Assembly (NCBI RefSeq): GCF_030864355.1
Contig: NC_083395.1
Span: 1,426,001 to 1,490,000 of the forward strand
DNA: 64,000 nt
Direction of reading: 5' to 3'
Origin: Cutaneotrichosporon cavernicola
Lineage: Eukaryota > Basidiomycota > Tremellomycetes > Trichosporonales > Trichosporonaceae
The stretch's first letter is position 1. Each line of letters begins with the position of its first letter. The position numbers were made by a program, and so were the translations under genes. Below the pieces are notes generated by a model. It ran no database searches. It saw nothing but the letters and a program-made list of their open reading frames with translations, and had not been told where the DNA came from. This document shows positions 36,037 to 46,953 of the stretch, one piece after another.

Positions 36037-39000
36037 ATGCCGCGAGACGTGGGATACGGCTACGAGCAGAAGCCCGACATTCCACAATCTGGCTCGGGTT
36101 ATCCATATCATGTAGGCGCTTCCATCGGACCCTCTGCGCCCTACTACTACTCTAACGAGTACAACTACTCGTCCTACAACCTCGACGAAGGCCCAGACGG
36201 TGCTGGCGATCGCCCGCCACCTCTCAAGCGAGGCGACGCGTGCCTGTACTGTCGCAAGCGACGCATCCGCTGTAGCGCGACAAAGCCTTCATGTCACCAC
36301 TGCACAAAGCTCAACCGCGATTGTGTTTATGATGTTGGCAAGCCTGTCAGTCGCGTCCGCAAGCTCGAGAACCGCATCCAGGAGCTCGAACAACACCTTG
36401 CCCAGGCGCATGCTGCCGTTGCAGACGCAAACGGGCGCGCAGCCCACGCTCATGCTCAGGCGCAGGTGCACCCCTCGGTTCGTCCACCGATGCCGATGGG
36501 CGTCGTCGACGTGAACAATGGCATGCATATGTCATACAATGCGACTCAATCCCAAGGCCCGCCTGGTCCTCCTCCACCTCATGGTCCGCCTGGCCCGCCT
36601 GGCCCGCCAGGTGGCTCAGCTGTCCGACCCGAAGGCCCTTCCCCACCTGCTCAGTCAACGATGGCGTACTCGTTCCCACCAGGTACGATCGACAAGTCCA
36701 CCGTGGACATTACCGTCCTCGACAACTTCCAGCCGGCGCCCGGGATGCGCACAATGGCGTCCCGCGTCGGGCAGACCGTTCCCACCTACGCACCGCTGCA
36801 GCCTGTCCACCTTCCCCCAATCCCAGGTCCGCAGCCAGACCATCCCAACCACCCCATGCCTACACGGCCGCCCCAGCAACCCCAACCATCCCAGTCGCAA
36901 ATGCCGGGGCAACGACGTCCCACAGACTTTGACTGGGACACGCTCGACCCCGAGTTCATGAGCATGGTCAGTCAAATGGGGGAAACAAGCACATCTTCGC
37001 AAGCGCCGCCACAGCAAGCGCCGCCACAGCAATCGGCACCACACCCGCAGCGTTTTCCACAACCACAATTTCAGCAGCCACAGTTCGGATACTCTCAGTC
37101 GACGGCGGGAGGAGGACCTTCGGGTTCTCAAGCCAAGGCCGAGCGGCTGTCACCGCCACAACCGGGCCCGGCTACCTCACCATACCAGCAGTACAACCAG
37201 GCCACAGTGGCTCATGCGGGAGTGCTCACGGCCAACCACAACCACGCGTACATGTCGGCGGCAGCACAGGACATTACAGGCCGCGTGTCGGGTGCCTTCA
37301 TCGAGGAAACCGAGGACGACGAGTCACCAGGAGCGTCGACGCTGCCCCGCGAATGGACGGATTTCGATCTGGTCGGTGGATGGTACGATCCGAACGACCT
37401 ACCCAAGCAGGCGCGTGACGAGCTGTACGTTACCTGTGAGATCGCACTGACCACTCACAGTCTCAACCAGTTCTTCTCCAGCAACAAGACGCGCCTCAGC
37501 AGGGGCTACAATATCCCGCGCTTCAAAGCAGCGCTCGACATGGCGCCGACCAAACGCCCACACCCATGTCTTGTGTACGCAATGTATGCGCTCGTAGCAC
37601 TCTTCTCACCGGCTCCCAAGCTCAAGCGCCTCGAGGACCATTTCTACCAGATTGCCAGTGCGCAGCTTACAAACGCCGTCAAGGCTGTCGACCGCCCGTT
37701 CGATGCCACGCGCGCTGCGACAATTCTTACCGTGTACAACTACAGCCAGGCGTATTACCAGGCTGCGGCGATGATGATAGGACAAGCGGCGCGGTATGTC
37801 AACGGTCATTTCCGGGGTATGGCGCTGACAATAGACTGGCGTTCTCGTGCGGACTGCACCAGATTCCGAGCTCGGTGTTCCAGCCAAGTCGCATTCCTAC
37901 GGACCCAAATCGCGGGCGGCTACTGGGTGTGATGCGCTCGCGCGCATGGCTCCTCTTCCCACCCAAGGACTCGATCGAGCTGGGCGAGCGGATCTGGGCA
38001 TTGTTAGTGGAATCTCACGGAATGTAAACTGACGACAGCTGGAACATCTACATTGTCGACAGGACTGGCGCAATTGGGTCCCAACAGCCAGCGTCTATCC
38101 CGGACTACGAGGTCCGCACGCCATTCCCGAAGCCGCTTTACGAGTACGAGCTGGGTCTCACGACACACAAGGACGACTATACTCTCAACTCTGGGGACGA
38201 CGATGTCAACCCGCCTCCAGAAATGCCAAGCGACATGGACGCGTACTCGACTATTCTATACATCCGCTCGTTGGCGTTGCTCGAGCGTGCAAGCAAGCTC
38301 ATGTACCTTCCCGTCGAGAGGGACTCGCCCGTATACGACCATCTCACACCGTCCTCCATTGCGTCCGACATGTCGGGCACTGGAAGCGCGACATTCGAGC
38401 CGCGCCACGAGATACCCGAGATGACCTCTGTCTCCCCTTCGTCCGATATTGATGACTACCTGAACTACCAAAACTACGCCGCGGAGAACATGCCGATGCG
38501 GCAAATGGCGGCAGCTGCAGCTGCCAAGAGTAGAATGCGATGCGCGCGTCTTCGCACGCCCAAGGCTTATGGAAAAGTGCACGCAGCGCTGCTGCGCCTC
38601 GAGGCAGACCTCCCGCCTGACCACCGCACGCCGTGGGGCAAATGGGACGGACGCTTGGGGGCGTGGCTGTACAACAACCCCTCAAGGGAGTGGTCGACTG
38701 TGGTGAGTCACTTGCTGTCACAAACTACGCAGGAGCTAATGGCAGACTTTCCTGCGCGGTTGTGCGTGGATGTTCCTTTTCGACGTGTACTCGTACCAAG
38801 CCGAGAACCCGGCGGCTGTGGCGGTGGCGAGGCGACTTGCACACACTATCAAGGCCCTATTCCCACAGGTTCGTCCAACTCGCGGGGACTCTTGAACTGA
38901 CTCGCAGGGATTAGCGTCGGACTTTGACGTGTTCATATCTATTGTGTGAGTGTCTTGAGTGTCCCATCCTTATCATACTACCACCTGCTAACGTTCAGGT

Positions 39001-39272
39001 GGTTCTTTATTAGTAACATTCTCATCCGCGAGACTAAACGCCTTCAGGCGATCGGTGATTCAGCAGGGGCAGCCGACATCGAGGCCGACTTCAACATTGT
39101 CCTTGAGGCGCTCAAGGTGTATGGAAAGCGACATGACATTGCCAGGATTCAAGTCAGACGAGCCGAGGGCATGCGTCAGGCGACGCTCGACGAGATGGAA
39201 TTCATGAAGGGCGACGGGTACGACAACGATCACCGTGGAAGAGTCGTGGTCGATGGTAAGATGGTCGACTAG
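36037..39272 (+). CDS. Zn2Cys6 transcription factor, large, 6 exons
   Basis: Exons are 36037-37793, 37835-38002, 38039-38702, 38746-38868, 38908-38945 and 38999-39272, giving 1007 aa. The start is MPRDVGYGYEQ; the open frame further upstream is only the CT-rich leader. The zinc cluster (CLYCRKRRIRCSATKPSCHHCTKLNRDC split at residues ~67-95) is followed by a basic linker and a coiled-coil dimerisation helix (RVRKLENRIQELEQHL). A Pro/Gln-rich activation-like region includes GPPGPP repeats and Gln/Pro runs. The fungal-specific domain starts near DFDLVGGWYDP and runs through RIPTDPNRGRLLGV and ERIWAFWNIYIVDR, the last restored by intron 2. Exon 5 is only 38 nt. Introns end CTGACAATAG, CTGACGACAG, CTAATGGCAG, CTGACTCGCAG and CTAACGTTCAG. 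Targets are unknown. Confidence 0.88.
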
Positions 39273-40216
39273 TATTTGTACAGTAGTAGATGCCGAGATA
39301 CCGAGGGCTGGCACGTAAATCGTTCGCGCATTCCTGTGCCAAGGGATCTGACTTGGAGACGCGAGATGGATCTAAGCAGCGTGTACATTAGCGAACGAAC
39401 CAGACGCGGGCCGTGAACGCGTGTTGGGCCGGGAAGCACAGGTCACGGTTGAGCGGTAGCCGGGCGTCAATGCCAAGTCATTTCCAACCTATTAGGTTAA
39501 TTTGGTTCCGGTAATCAAGCGGAATCGCTTTTATATTGCTACTATCGGTTAATCACTACTACTCAAAGGCTAGAGTGTCTCATACGGCCCTACGAACACA
39601 CACACACCCCCTACCCCGTAACCCCCCTCCCCACACCGCCCCGTCCACAGTCGAGACAACCTTTTGTCCTCGACACTCTTGGTCTTGTTGCGTATGCTCC
39701 GTTCCCTCACTGGACGTATAAACGGAAGGACTCTGGTCCTCAACACCCACTCTCAACCCAAACGCTTCATCTCCTCCGCGACGCGCGTTTCCTACCTTTA
39801 CCGTTCATCAACCCCTCGCTCACTCACCGCCGCCGTCGCAGCCACCACCCCGTCCCTCATTTCACGACGTGCCAGCACCGCGGCCGCCACCCTTTCCCGG
39901 TACGTCACTATCACCGGCCTGCCGCGAGGCACAAGATTCCGTTGCAACGTTGCATGGCGCTGATACCTTGGATCTCCATCCCTTCGGCCTTGTCCGCTTC
40001 CTCTCCCTTGTCGCGGCCCATCATTGTGCTCCTGTGCTTCTGTGGCGTATGGTTTTGGTGGCTCCTTAACTCACGATTCGCGCTTGGTGAAACATACACG
40101 CAAACACTGGCAACGCCTTCCATTTCCACTTTGCCTCACAATCTTTTGCTTTCACCTCCCACCTCTCACTCGTCGTCAACGTTCAACTCGACTCGTCTGG
40201 TGGTCGATCTTTGCCA
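39273..40216. promoter_or_regulatory. Upstream region of STE23
   Basis: Apart from the possible alternative exon at 39694-39899, no coding feature is seen in these 944 bp. The stretch 40080-40216 is CT-rich, as expected for a leader. Confidence 0.4.
39694..39899 (+). other. Candidate alternative first exon with mitochondrial presequence
   Basis: The frame starts at ATG 39694 and runs 68 codons plus two bases to a GTACGT donor at 39900. It encodes MLRSLTGRINGR... and SRRASTAAATLSR, with more than ten Arg/Lys and no Asp or Glu, as in a matrix presequence. Splicing to TACAG at 40284 would complete an Arg codon and enter the STE23 frame at TPDLPPPSVP. Against it, that acceptor lacks the CTNAC-AG signature seen in almost every other intron here. 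Confidence 0.35.
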
Positions 40217-43200
40217 ATGGCTGTGCCCACTCGCGCACTGCCTCTTGCTGCTGCGCTGGTTCTCTTCTTCGCTTGGTTCTACAGGACGCCCGACCTTCCT
40301 CCGCCCTCTGTCCCGCTCTGGCGCCTCGCCGAGCAATCGCCTTCCATGACCGTCCCCATTCCCTCCCTCGACTTTCCGCCTCCGCCGCCTATCCCCACTG
40401 CGACCGGAAAGGTCGACATCAAGCTTCCCCCGACTGAGGACCGCGAGCATCGCTACTTGACGCTTCCCAATGGTCTCGAGGTCATTATCGTGTCCGACCC
40501 AAAGTCTGACAAGGCTGCCGCTTCGATGGACGTTGGCGTCGGGCACCTGTCCGATCCTGTCGACCTCGCGGGCTGCGCCCACTTCTGGTACGCTGGAGAA
40601 CGTAAAACTGCTGACGACGTAGCGAGCACCTGATGTTCATGGGAACCAAGACTGTACACCTTCCCTCACGGCACCACTGACTCTAGTTCCCTTCCGAGAA
40701 TGAATACTCGTCGTATCTCTCGGCCCACAACGGCCAGAGCAACGCCTGGACTGCCATGTGCAACACCAATTACTACTTTGACGTTGCGCCCGACGCGCTT
40801 GAAGGCGCGCTTGACCGCTTCTCGGGCTTCTTCACCGAGCCCCTCTTCTCCGAGGACTGCACAGAGCGCGAGATCAAGGCTGTCAACTCGGAGCACCAGA
40901 AGAACATCCAGCACGACCGATGGCGTGCCTTCCAGCTCGAAAAGTCGCTGTCCAAGCCCGGGCACGTCTACGGCAAGTTTGGCACTGGCAACCTCAAGAC
41001 GCTGTGGGAGGAGCCCCGCGCTGACGGCCGCGACCCGCGCCAGCAGCTCATCGAGTGGTGGAAGAAGGAGTACTGCGCGCGACGCATGAAGCTCGCCGTC
41101 GCGGGCCGCGAGGACCTTGACACTCTGGAGCGCATGGTCCGCGAGCGCTTTGACCGCGTCCCCGTCCGCACCGAGGGCGCTCCGGCTACCGGCCCTGACG
41201 GCGTTCGCGTGACTTTCGAGGATCACCCGTACGGTCCAGAGGAGCGTGGTGTGAGTCACTTGCCTCTTTAAAGTTCCCATGCACGGGAGCGAACCTCGTT
41301 TCTCGTCGGACATGCTAACAATCAGCTTGTCACTTTTGCCAAGTCTGTGCGCGACGTCCGTGGGCTGGAGATTGTTGTTCCTGTCCCCGACCTTCACCAC
41401 TTGTCCCACATTAAGCCGTTCAACTTCATGGGCCACTTTATCGGCCACGAGGGCCGTGGGTCTCTTCTCTCCTACCTCAAGCAGCAGGGCTGGTGCAACC
41501 AGCTCTCGGCTGGGGCCTCGCACGATGGCAACGGCTTCGGTTTCTTCAAGGTCACCATGCAGCTGACCCCTCAGGGCCTGGGTGAGTTACATTAATGTCG
41601 CTTCTACTGACAACCAGAGGCCTGGCGCGATGTCGTCCTCGCCGTCTTCAAGTACTTTGACCTCCTGCGTGCTTCGCCTCCCTCGGAGACGGCATTCAAG
41701 GAGATCAGCCAGCTTGCCAACATCTCGTTCAAGTACGCTGACCGTGGCGAGACCCGCGACTATGTCACCCTGCTGGCCGGCTGGATGCAGCAGCCCGTCG
41801 AACGCGACCAGATTGTTAGCTCCAACTGGCTGCTCGGCGAGTGGGACGCCGAATTAATGACCGAGGCGTTCCAGTTGCTTGACCCCCGCCAATGTACAGT
41901 CAGCATCCTCAGCAAGGAGCTGCCCAAGGACGTGCCGGCCACCTACGACTTGAAGGAGGCCGTTTACGGCACTGAGTACCACCGCGAGCGCTTAACCGAA
42001 GCGTTCCTCGCTGAGGCAACCACTGGCGAGCCCATTCCCGCTCTCCACCTCCCGGACCCTAACCGCTTCATTCCTGAGGACCTCAGCGTCGAGAAGCGCA
42101 ACGTGGAGAAGCCTACCATTCGGCCCGAGCTCCTCCGCGACAACGAACTCTCGCGTCTCTGGCACAAGCACGACGACCGCTTCTGGCTGCCGAAGACCAA
42201 CGTCCACTTGGAACTTCGCAGCCCTCTGATGGAGGCCACGCCTCGTACAGCGGTCCTCACCCGTCTCCTCTGCGACGCGTTCACAGACTCGATCACCGAG
42301 GACATCTACGACGCCGAGCTCGCCGAGCTGTCGTTCCACCTGTGGTACTCGGGCGACTCGATGGGTGTCCTCATTGGCGGCTTCAGCGACAAGCTCCCCT
42401 TGCTCACTGAGACCATGTTGACCAAGCTCATGAACTTCACGGTCGACCCTAACCGCTTTGACAAGCTCGTCTACCAGGCCAAGATGCAGTGGTCCAACTT
42501 CCCTCTCGCCGAGCCCTACCAGGTCGCGCACTACTGGTCGACCTACGTGACGGCGCAGCGCGTGTGGTCTCCCGAAGAGAAGCTCAAGGAGCTCGATCAC
42601 ATTTCGGCTGACGACGTCCAGGCGTTCAGCCGCGAGGTCTTCCAGAGATTGTACCTCGAGACGCTCGTGCATGGCAACCTCTCTGCGGAGAATGCCAAGA
42701 GTTTGCAGGACACTCTGGAGCGTATCATCTCTGCTCGCGCTCTCGCACCCGCCGAGCACAACGACCGTCGTACCCTGCTTCTCCCGGAGAAATCGCTGAG
42801 TGTGTGGGAGCTGCCGGTTAAGAACCCTGCCGAACCCAACAACTGCGTCGTGTACTGTCTGTACACTGGCGAGGTTACTAACCCGGTCGCGCGTGCGCGC
42901 CTCATGCTGCTAGGTCAGATTGTCCAGGAGCCCGCGTTCAACCAACTCCGCACCAAGGAGCAGCTTGGTTACATCACCATGGCGCAGGCGACTAGCACCG
43001 GATTGCGGGTAATCGTCCAGTCGGAGCGCGACCCGGTCTATGTCGAGACGCGCATCGAGTCGTTCCTCACGTCCATCAAGGACACCATCACGAACATGAG
43101 CGACGAAGAGTTTGACCGCCACCGCCAGGCGCTCATCCACAAGAAGGAGGAGCAGCCCAAGAATCTGGGCGAGGAGAGCCGGAGGTTCTGGTCGCGCATC

Positions 43201-43737
43201 ACCGACAAGTACTACGAGTTTGGCAAGAGGGCCACGGACATTGCTCAGCTACGCAAGACGACCAAGCAGGACGTGCTCGACATGTACCTGTCGGCAATCG
43301 ACCCATCTTCGTCTACCCGCAGCAAGCTGTCGGTGCACCTCCGCAGCCAGGTCAAGCCTGGTTCGAAGGCCACCCTCGATCCCGCTGCCGCGCAGGCTCT
43401 CCTCGCCGCGTTTGGCAAGCACGGAGTGACTGTCGACCAGGCAGCGGTTGGCGCCCTCCTGGCGACCAAGCCTGCGCCCGAGGAGCTGCAGACCTTTGCG
43501 AACAAGGCTGTAGAGGCTGCCAACGTGTCGGAGGAGGCCAAGACTGAGCTCGACGGCCTGATTGTCGCGCTCGCTGCCCAGCCCAACGGCACCGGTAGTG
43601 TCAGCGGTACCGAGGAGGCTGAGCCCCAGCTCTCGGCAGGGAACGTCTACATCAGCGACGTGCACCAATTCAAGGCGCTCATGACGCCCAACAAGGCTGC
43701 TGTGCCGCTCGAGCCGCTCGCCGTGTCCAAGCTCTAG
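40217..43737 (+). CDS. STE23: M16 metalloprotease, insulysin / Ste23 type, 5 exons
   Basis: Exons are 40217-40587, 40623-40653, 40687-41250, 41326-41581 and 41618-43737, giving 1113 aa. Ste23/insulin-degrading enzyme is a large clam-shell zinc protease that degrades peptides and takes part in a-factor maturation in yeast. The inverted zinc motif HFCEH (HxxEH, near residue 122) exists only after removal of a 35-nt intron. It is followed by LMFMGTKTFPSENEYSSYL, also split by a 33-nt intron, and by the downstream glutamate in REIKAVNSEH. The inactive C-terminal half contains RTKEQLGY. The ATG at 40217 (GCCAATGG) gives a hydrophobic N-terminus (PLAAALVLFFAWFY), suggesting a membrane anchor or signal. 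An alternative upstream exon would replace it with a presequence. The other introns end CTAACAATCAG and CTGACAACCAG. Confidence 0.93.
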
Positions 43738-44309
43738 AATAGAGAGCTACACTTATAGTTTGTAGTATTGGGTATGACCGTTCATTGACAGTGCGCGTGG
43801 TGTGAATGCGTGTGGAGCATGTAATGCGAGTGCATTCGAGGTCTGTGGGCGATATGCGCAGCATGCTTCTGAGCTGGGAGCAGCGGCGTGAGAGCAGCTT
43901 AGCTTCCTTTGTCAAAAGAGCTGAACAGCGCCGTGGATAGGACTGGTCAATCCTCCTCTCCTCTCCTCCTCCTCTTCAAACCTTGCATTCTGAACAGCGC
44001 TGGGGACGTAAATTCACCTGGAAGCCGTGTTTCAGTCCACCAAACGAGACTCGCACCAGCCACAGCGTAGTTCACTCCCTAATTTGAACCACGTTCTGAT
44101 AATCCAACTGGCATAATCCCTCACCGCGTCCCGCACAACCTTGTTGATCACACGTGGCATCGAGCTATTGCTACTGCAATGGTGAAATCCAACATCGTCC
44201 AGAGGGTCAAGTATGAAAACGCCCATACTTTGTGTGATGGGTTCCAAGACAAGTCAAATAGCAACACGGTGCCAAACAAGTAACGTGCGAAAACAATACT
44301 ATACATCCA
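43738..44309. other. Convergent intergenic region
   Basis: The 572 bp between the STE23 and Sas4-like stop codons hold no recognised gene. Confidence 0.45.
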
Positions 44310-46556
44310 CTAGACCACGGCCTCTTCTACGCCCTCCATATCCATCTCTTCCGACTGACGCCTCTTGGCCAGGATGGGCCTGTACTCGTTGTCCGGTAGC
44401 TCAAACTTGTGTGTCAGCTCATTTTGGGGGCAATCGTACCTCAGACTTGCGCTCGACCGAGGGGGGGACGGGCATGCCGAATGCGCGGACACGCTTCTTC
44501 TTGCCGTTATCTACCTCCAACTCGCGCTTCCGCGCTGCTTTCTCCAGCACGGACATGGGAATGGTGGGGGTCGTCAGGTCTGGTGGTAGACGCGGAGCGA
44601 GCGGCGCAGACTGAGGAATGCCCTGTGGCGTCCACCATCGGTTGACAGGTGGGCGGGGGGATGTCTGAGGCGCTGCAGGAGGATGAGCCGCGGCGGGAGT
44701 GTGTGGGGTCCAGACGGGCTTGGGAAATGAGGGAGATACAGGAGACGTGGGTGGGAGGGTAGGGGTTGCGAGTGGGGGTGGTAGGTTGTGTGGCGGGAAA
44801 GGGGTCGGTGTGTGAGGAGCGGCTTGTGCTGTTGCTGCGTGTGCTGCCGCCGGTGTCGCCGCGGCATGTGCTGCCACTGGACGCGCTGCGTCATGTGCTG
44901 CGGTCCAAGGCGTTATCTGCGCTGGCCCAAGTGAAGGGACAGGAGCATCTGGGAGATGTGGGTCTCTCCACCGCGCTGGTGGCGAGTGCTGTGAAGGTAA
45001 TGAACGCCAAGCCGCGCTCTCGTTACCTGGAACCTGCGTCTTGCGATCAAGATCAACAGGCTTGCGATCGACTTGAGCAATCTCCGGCTTGCGATCCGGA
45101 CCCGGATTTGTTCTATCTGGCGGTCTCGGGGCACCCAACGGCGCAAACGTCAACTTGGTTTGCACGAGCCCCGACTGCGCCCGCAGCCTGATACGTGGTG
45201 GTGGTGGCGGTTGCGCGCTTCGGTCCTTGGGAGGCTTGCGGCCACTTGACGTCGGCGACGGCTGGGGGGTGAGTGAGCTACGTGCGGGAAGGCGGAGGAT
45301 AATCTTCTTGCGTGGCGGCGTTGGAGGCGGCGTAGGTGACGGCGGATCACTTAAGCTCGAGTCGGTATCTGGATCAGGTTCGGGAGTTGTGTGCGCGCGC
45401 TTGCGCGGCGACGTCTCGGGGTTGACGGAATGCAGGCGACTCGGACCGCGTTTCTTCTCCTTCTGCCTCGGCGGCGAGTCTGGAGGATCCAAGAACCGGG
45501 GTCTGCATCAGCATCTCCATCCTCATCCTCTGCGAAACTCACTTTTTACTCTCGGCCGTGTTTGGCAAAAGCTGGTCGTAGCGATTAAGCAGTTCTCGTC
45601 CCTCACGGATTAGGCGACGGCGAAGCCAGTCCGCTCCCTCTGCAGCTAACTTTGCGCGTCCCCGATCCCATCCCCCATCGGGGCGGGAGAGGACACCACC
45701 AACGACAGCAGCCCACTGCGGCACGGCAAGCGCGCGGAGGTGGTCGACGCGAGAACGCATCTTGTACCGCTCAAAGCTGAGTGTTTCGCGTTCACGGATA
45801 CGCTGTCGTCGCTCAAAGACTTCAAATTTCCGGTGCTGCTTCTCGTAGTATGCGTCCGACGTGTCCTCGCCAATCTGGGTCAGTGCCAGTTCCGAACAAT
45901 GAAACGACCCACCTCGTGTCCGACGAGACCGCCGCGTAGCCGTTTTGCCGGCGAGTGGGGGACATGCGCGCGGGCGGCAGCAAGCTCCTCGCGCGCCTCT
46001 TCACGGTCATCCTCACCTGCGCGCACGAACACCCAGCTCGGCGTCTCGATACGTGGGCGCGATGGGCCCGCCTCGCGCTGCGGTGGGATGGGATCTGCGG
46101 GCTCGATCTTAGCCTTAGCCTTGATCGCGATCGTGTACGGTTTCGGCGTGATGAGCGCGCACGGCAACGTCGCAAGCGTAATCTGCAGTGTCTTGGGTGG
46201 GCAAGAACTGCGGTCGGCTACTGTTAGATTGTTATTGCAATGTGAGACGTACCGTACCGCTCGAGCCAGTCGACGACCATCTCCTCGAGTTCGCGTATCC
46301 CCTCCGCTCCGCCTGCTGCGCGCCGGATGCGGGCTGGCAAAACGCGGCGTTCCGGCGCTTTGCCCTTCTTCTCATCGTTCGCCTCGCTCGTTGGCGTGAG
46401 GGGTGAACTCGCGGCCGACACGTCGCTCGACGCGTTGTCTGAGAGCCCACGCGGGCGCAAAGTCAGGCGCGCGCTGGGTCCGAGCGCGTCCCCCGCCGTT
46501 GTACGTGCTGACGCCGATGTGGATGCTCCCACGCGCGGCGAGCCGCGGGGAGGCAT
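44310..46556 (-). CDS. Sas4-like (something-about-silencing 4 domain) protein, 5 exons
   Basis: Exons are 46556-46253, 46220-45913, 45874-45543, 45502-44440 and 44405-44310, giving 700 aa. The central part reads GEDTSDAYYEKQHRKFEVF, then ERRQRIRERETLSFERYKM and VDHLRAL, after a conserved leader ending in GLVGHE. This basic helical block resembles the Sas4 domain of the yeast SAS histone H4 acetyltransferase complex, which counters spreading of silent chromatin. That assignment is from memory of the family and is moderate. The last 350 residues are Pro/Ala/Thr-rich low complexity, with a basic region (KAARKRELEVDNGKKKRVR) and a short last exon (FELPDNEYRPILAKRRQ). Introns are 32-40 nt and end CTAACAG, CTGACCCAG, CTGATGCAG and CTGACACACAAG. 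The frame across each is consistent. Confidence 0.68.
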
Positions 46557-46953
46557 GGTGGTGTCGCTTTGCTAGGAATGATGTCTTGACGACAAATGCT
46601 CGACTCAAATTGCCACCATCATGAATGGCGTGAAACGGGCAGGGCACGCGCCCGCCCAACTTGGCCTCCTCCACCCAACCTTCCCCCGCCGTACCACCGT
46701 GCCGTACCATACTGTGTCATTGCCGCCACGTTTATCAAACAGCATGTGACCGTATCCATCAGCAAGTTCAACCTTGCCTTGTCATCTCCATTAGGCTACA
46801 CTTTCCAATCCAATCCAATTCAATACCGTTCTTTGCCCTCGTACATTACATACATTACATTCAGTCTACTACAGTAGTGCGACAAAAGCTGGCTTGGCCC
46901 TAAAGCAACACGGAGCAACGTGGGTGCCACATCCTGACAGCTCGTCACGTCCC
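46557..46953. promoter_or_regulatory. Intergenic region, HPC2 3' side / Sas4-like promoter
   Basis: Two minus-strand genes are in tandem, with 397 bp between them. AT-rich repeats of AATCC and TACATTACATT occur near 46800-46860. No gene was recognised. Confidence 0.4.

Noticed and set aside
36585..36620. Collagen-like domain in the Zn2Cys6 factor
   Set aside because: Only three to four GPP units inside a Pro-rich activation-type region, too few for a triple helix.
41992..42759. 255-codon antisense frame inside STE23
   Set aside because: It is a shadow of a conserved protease exon with the same codon bias.
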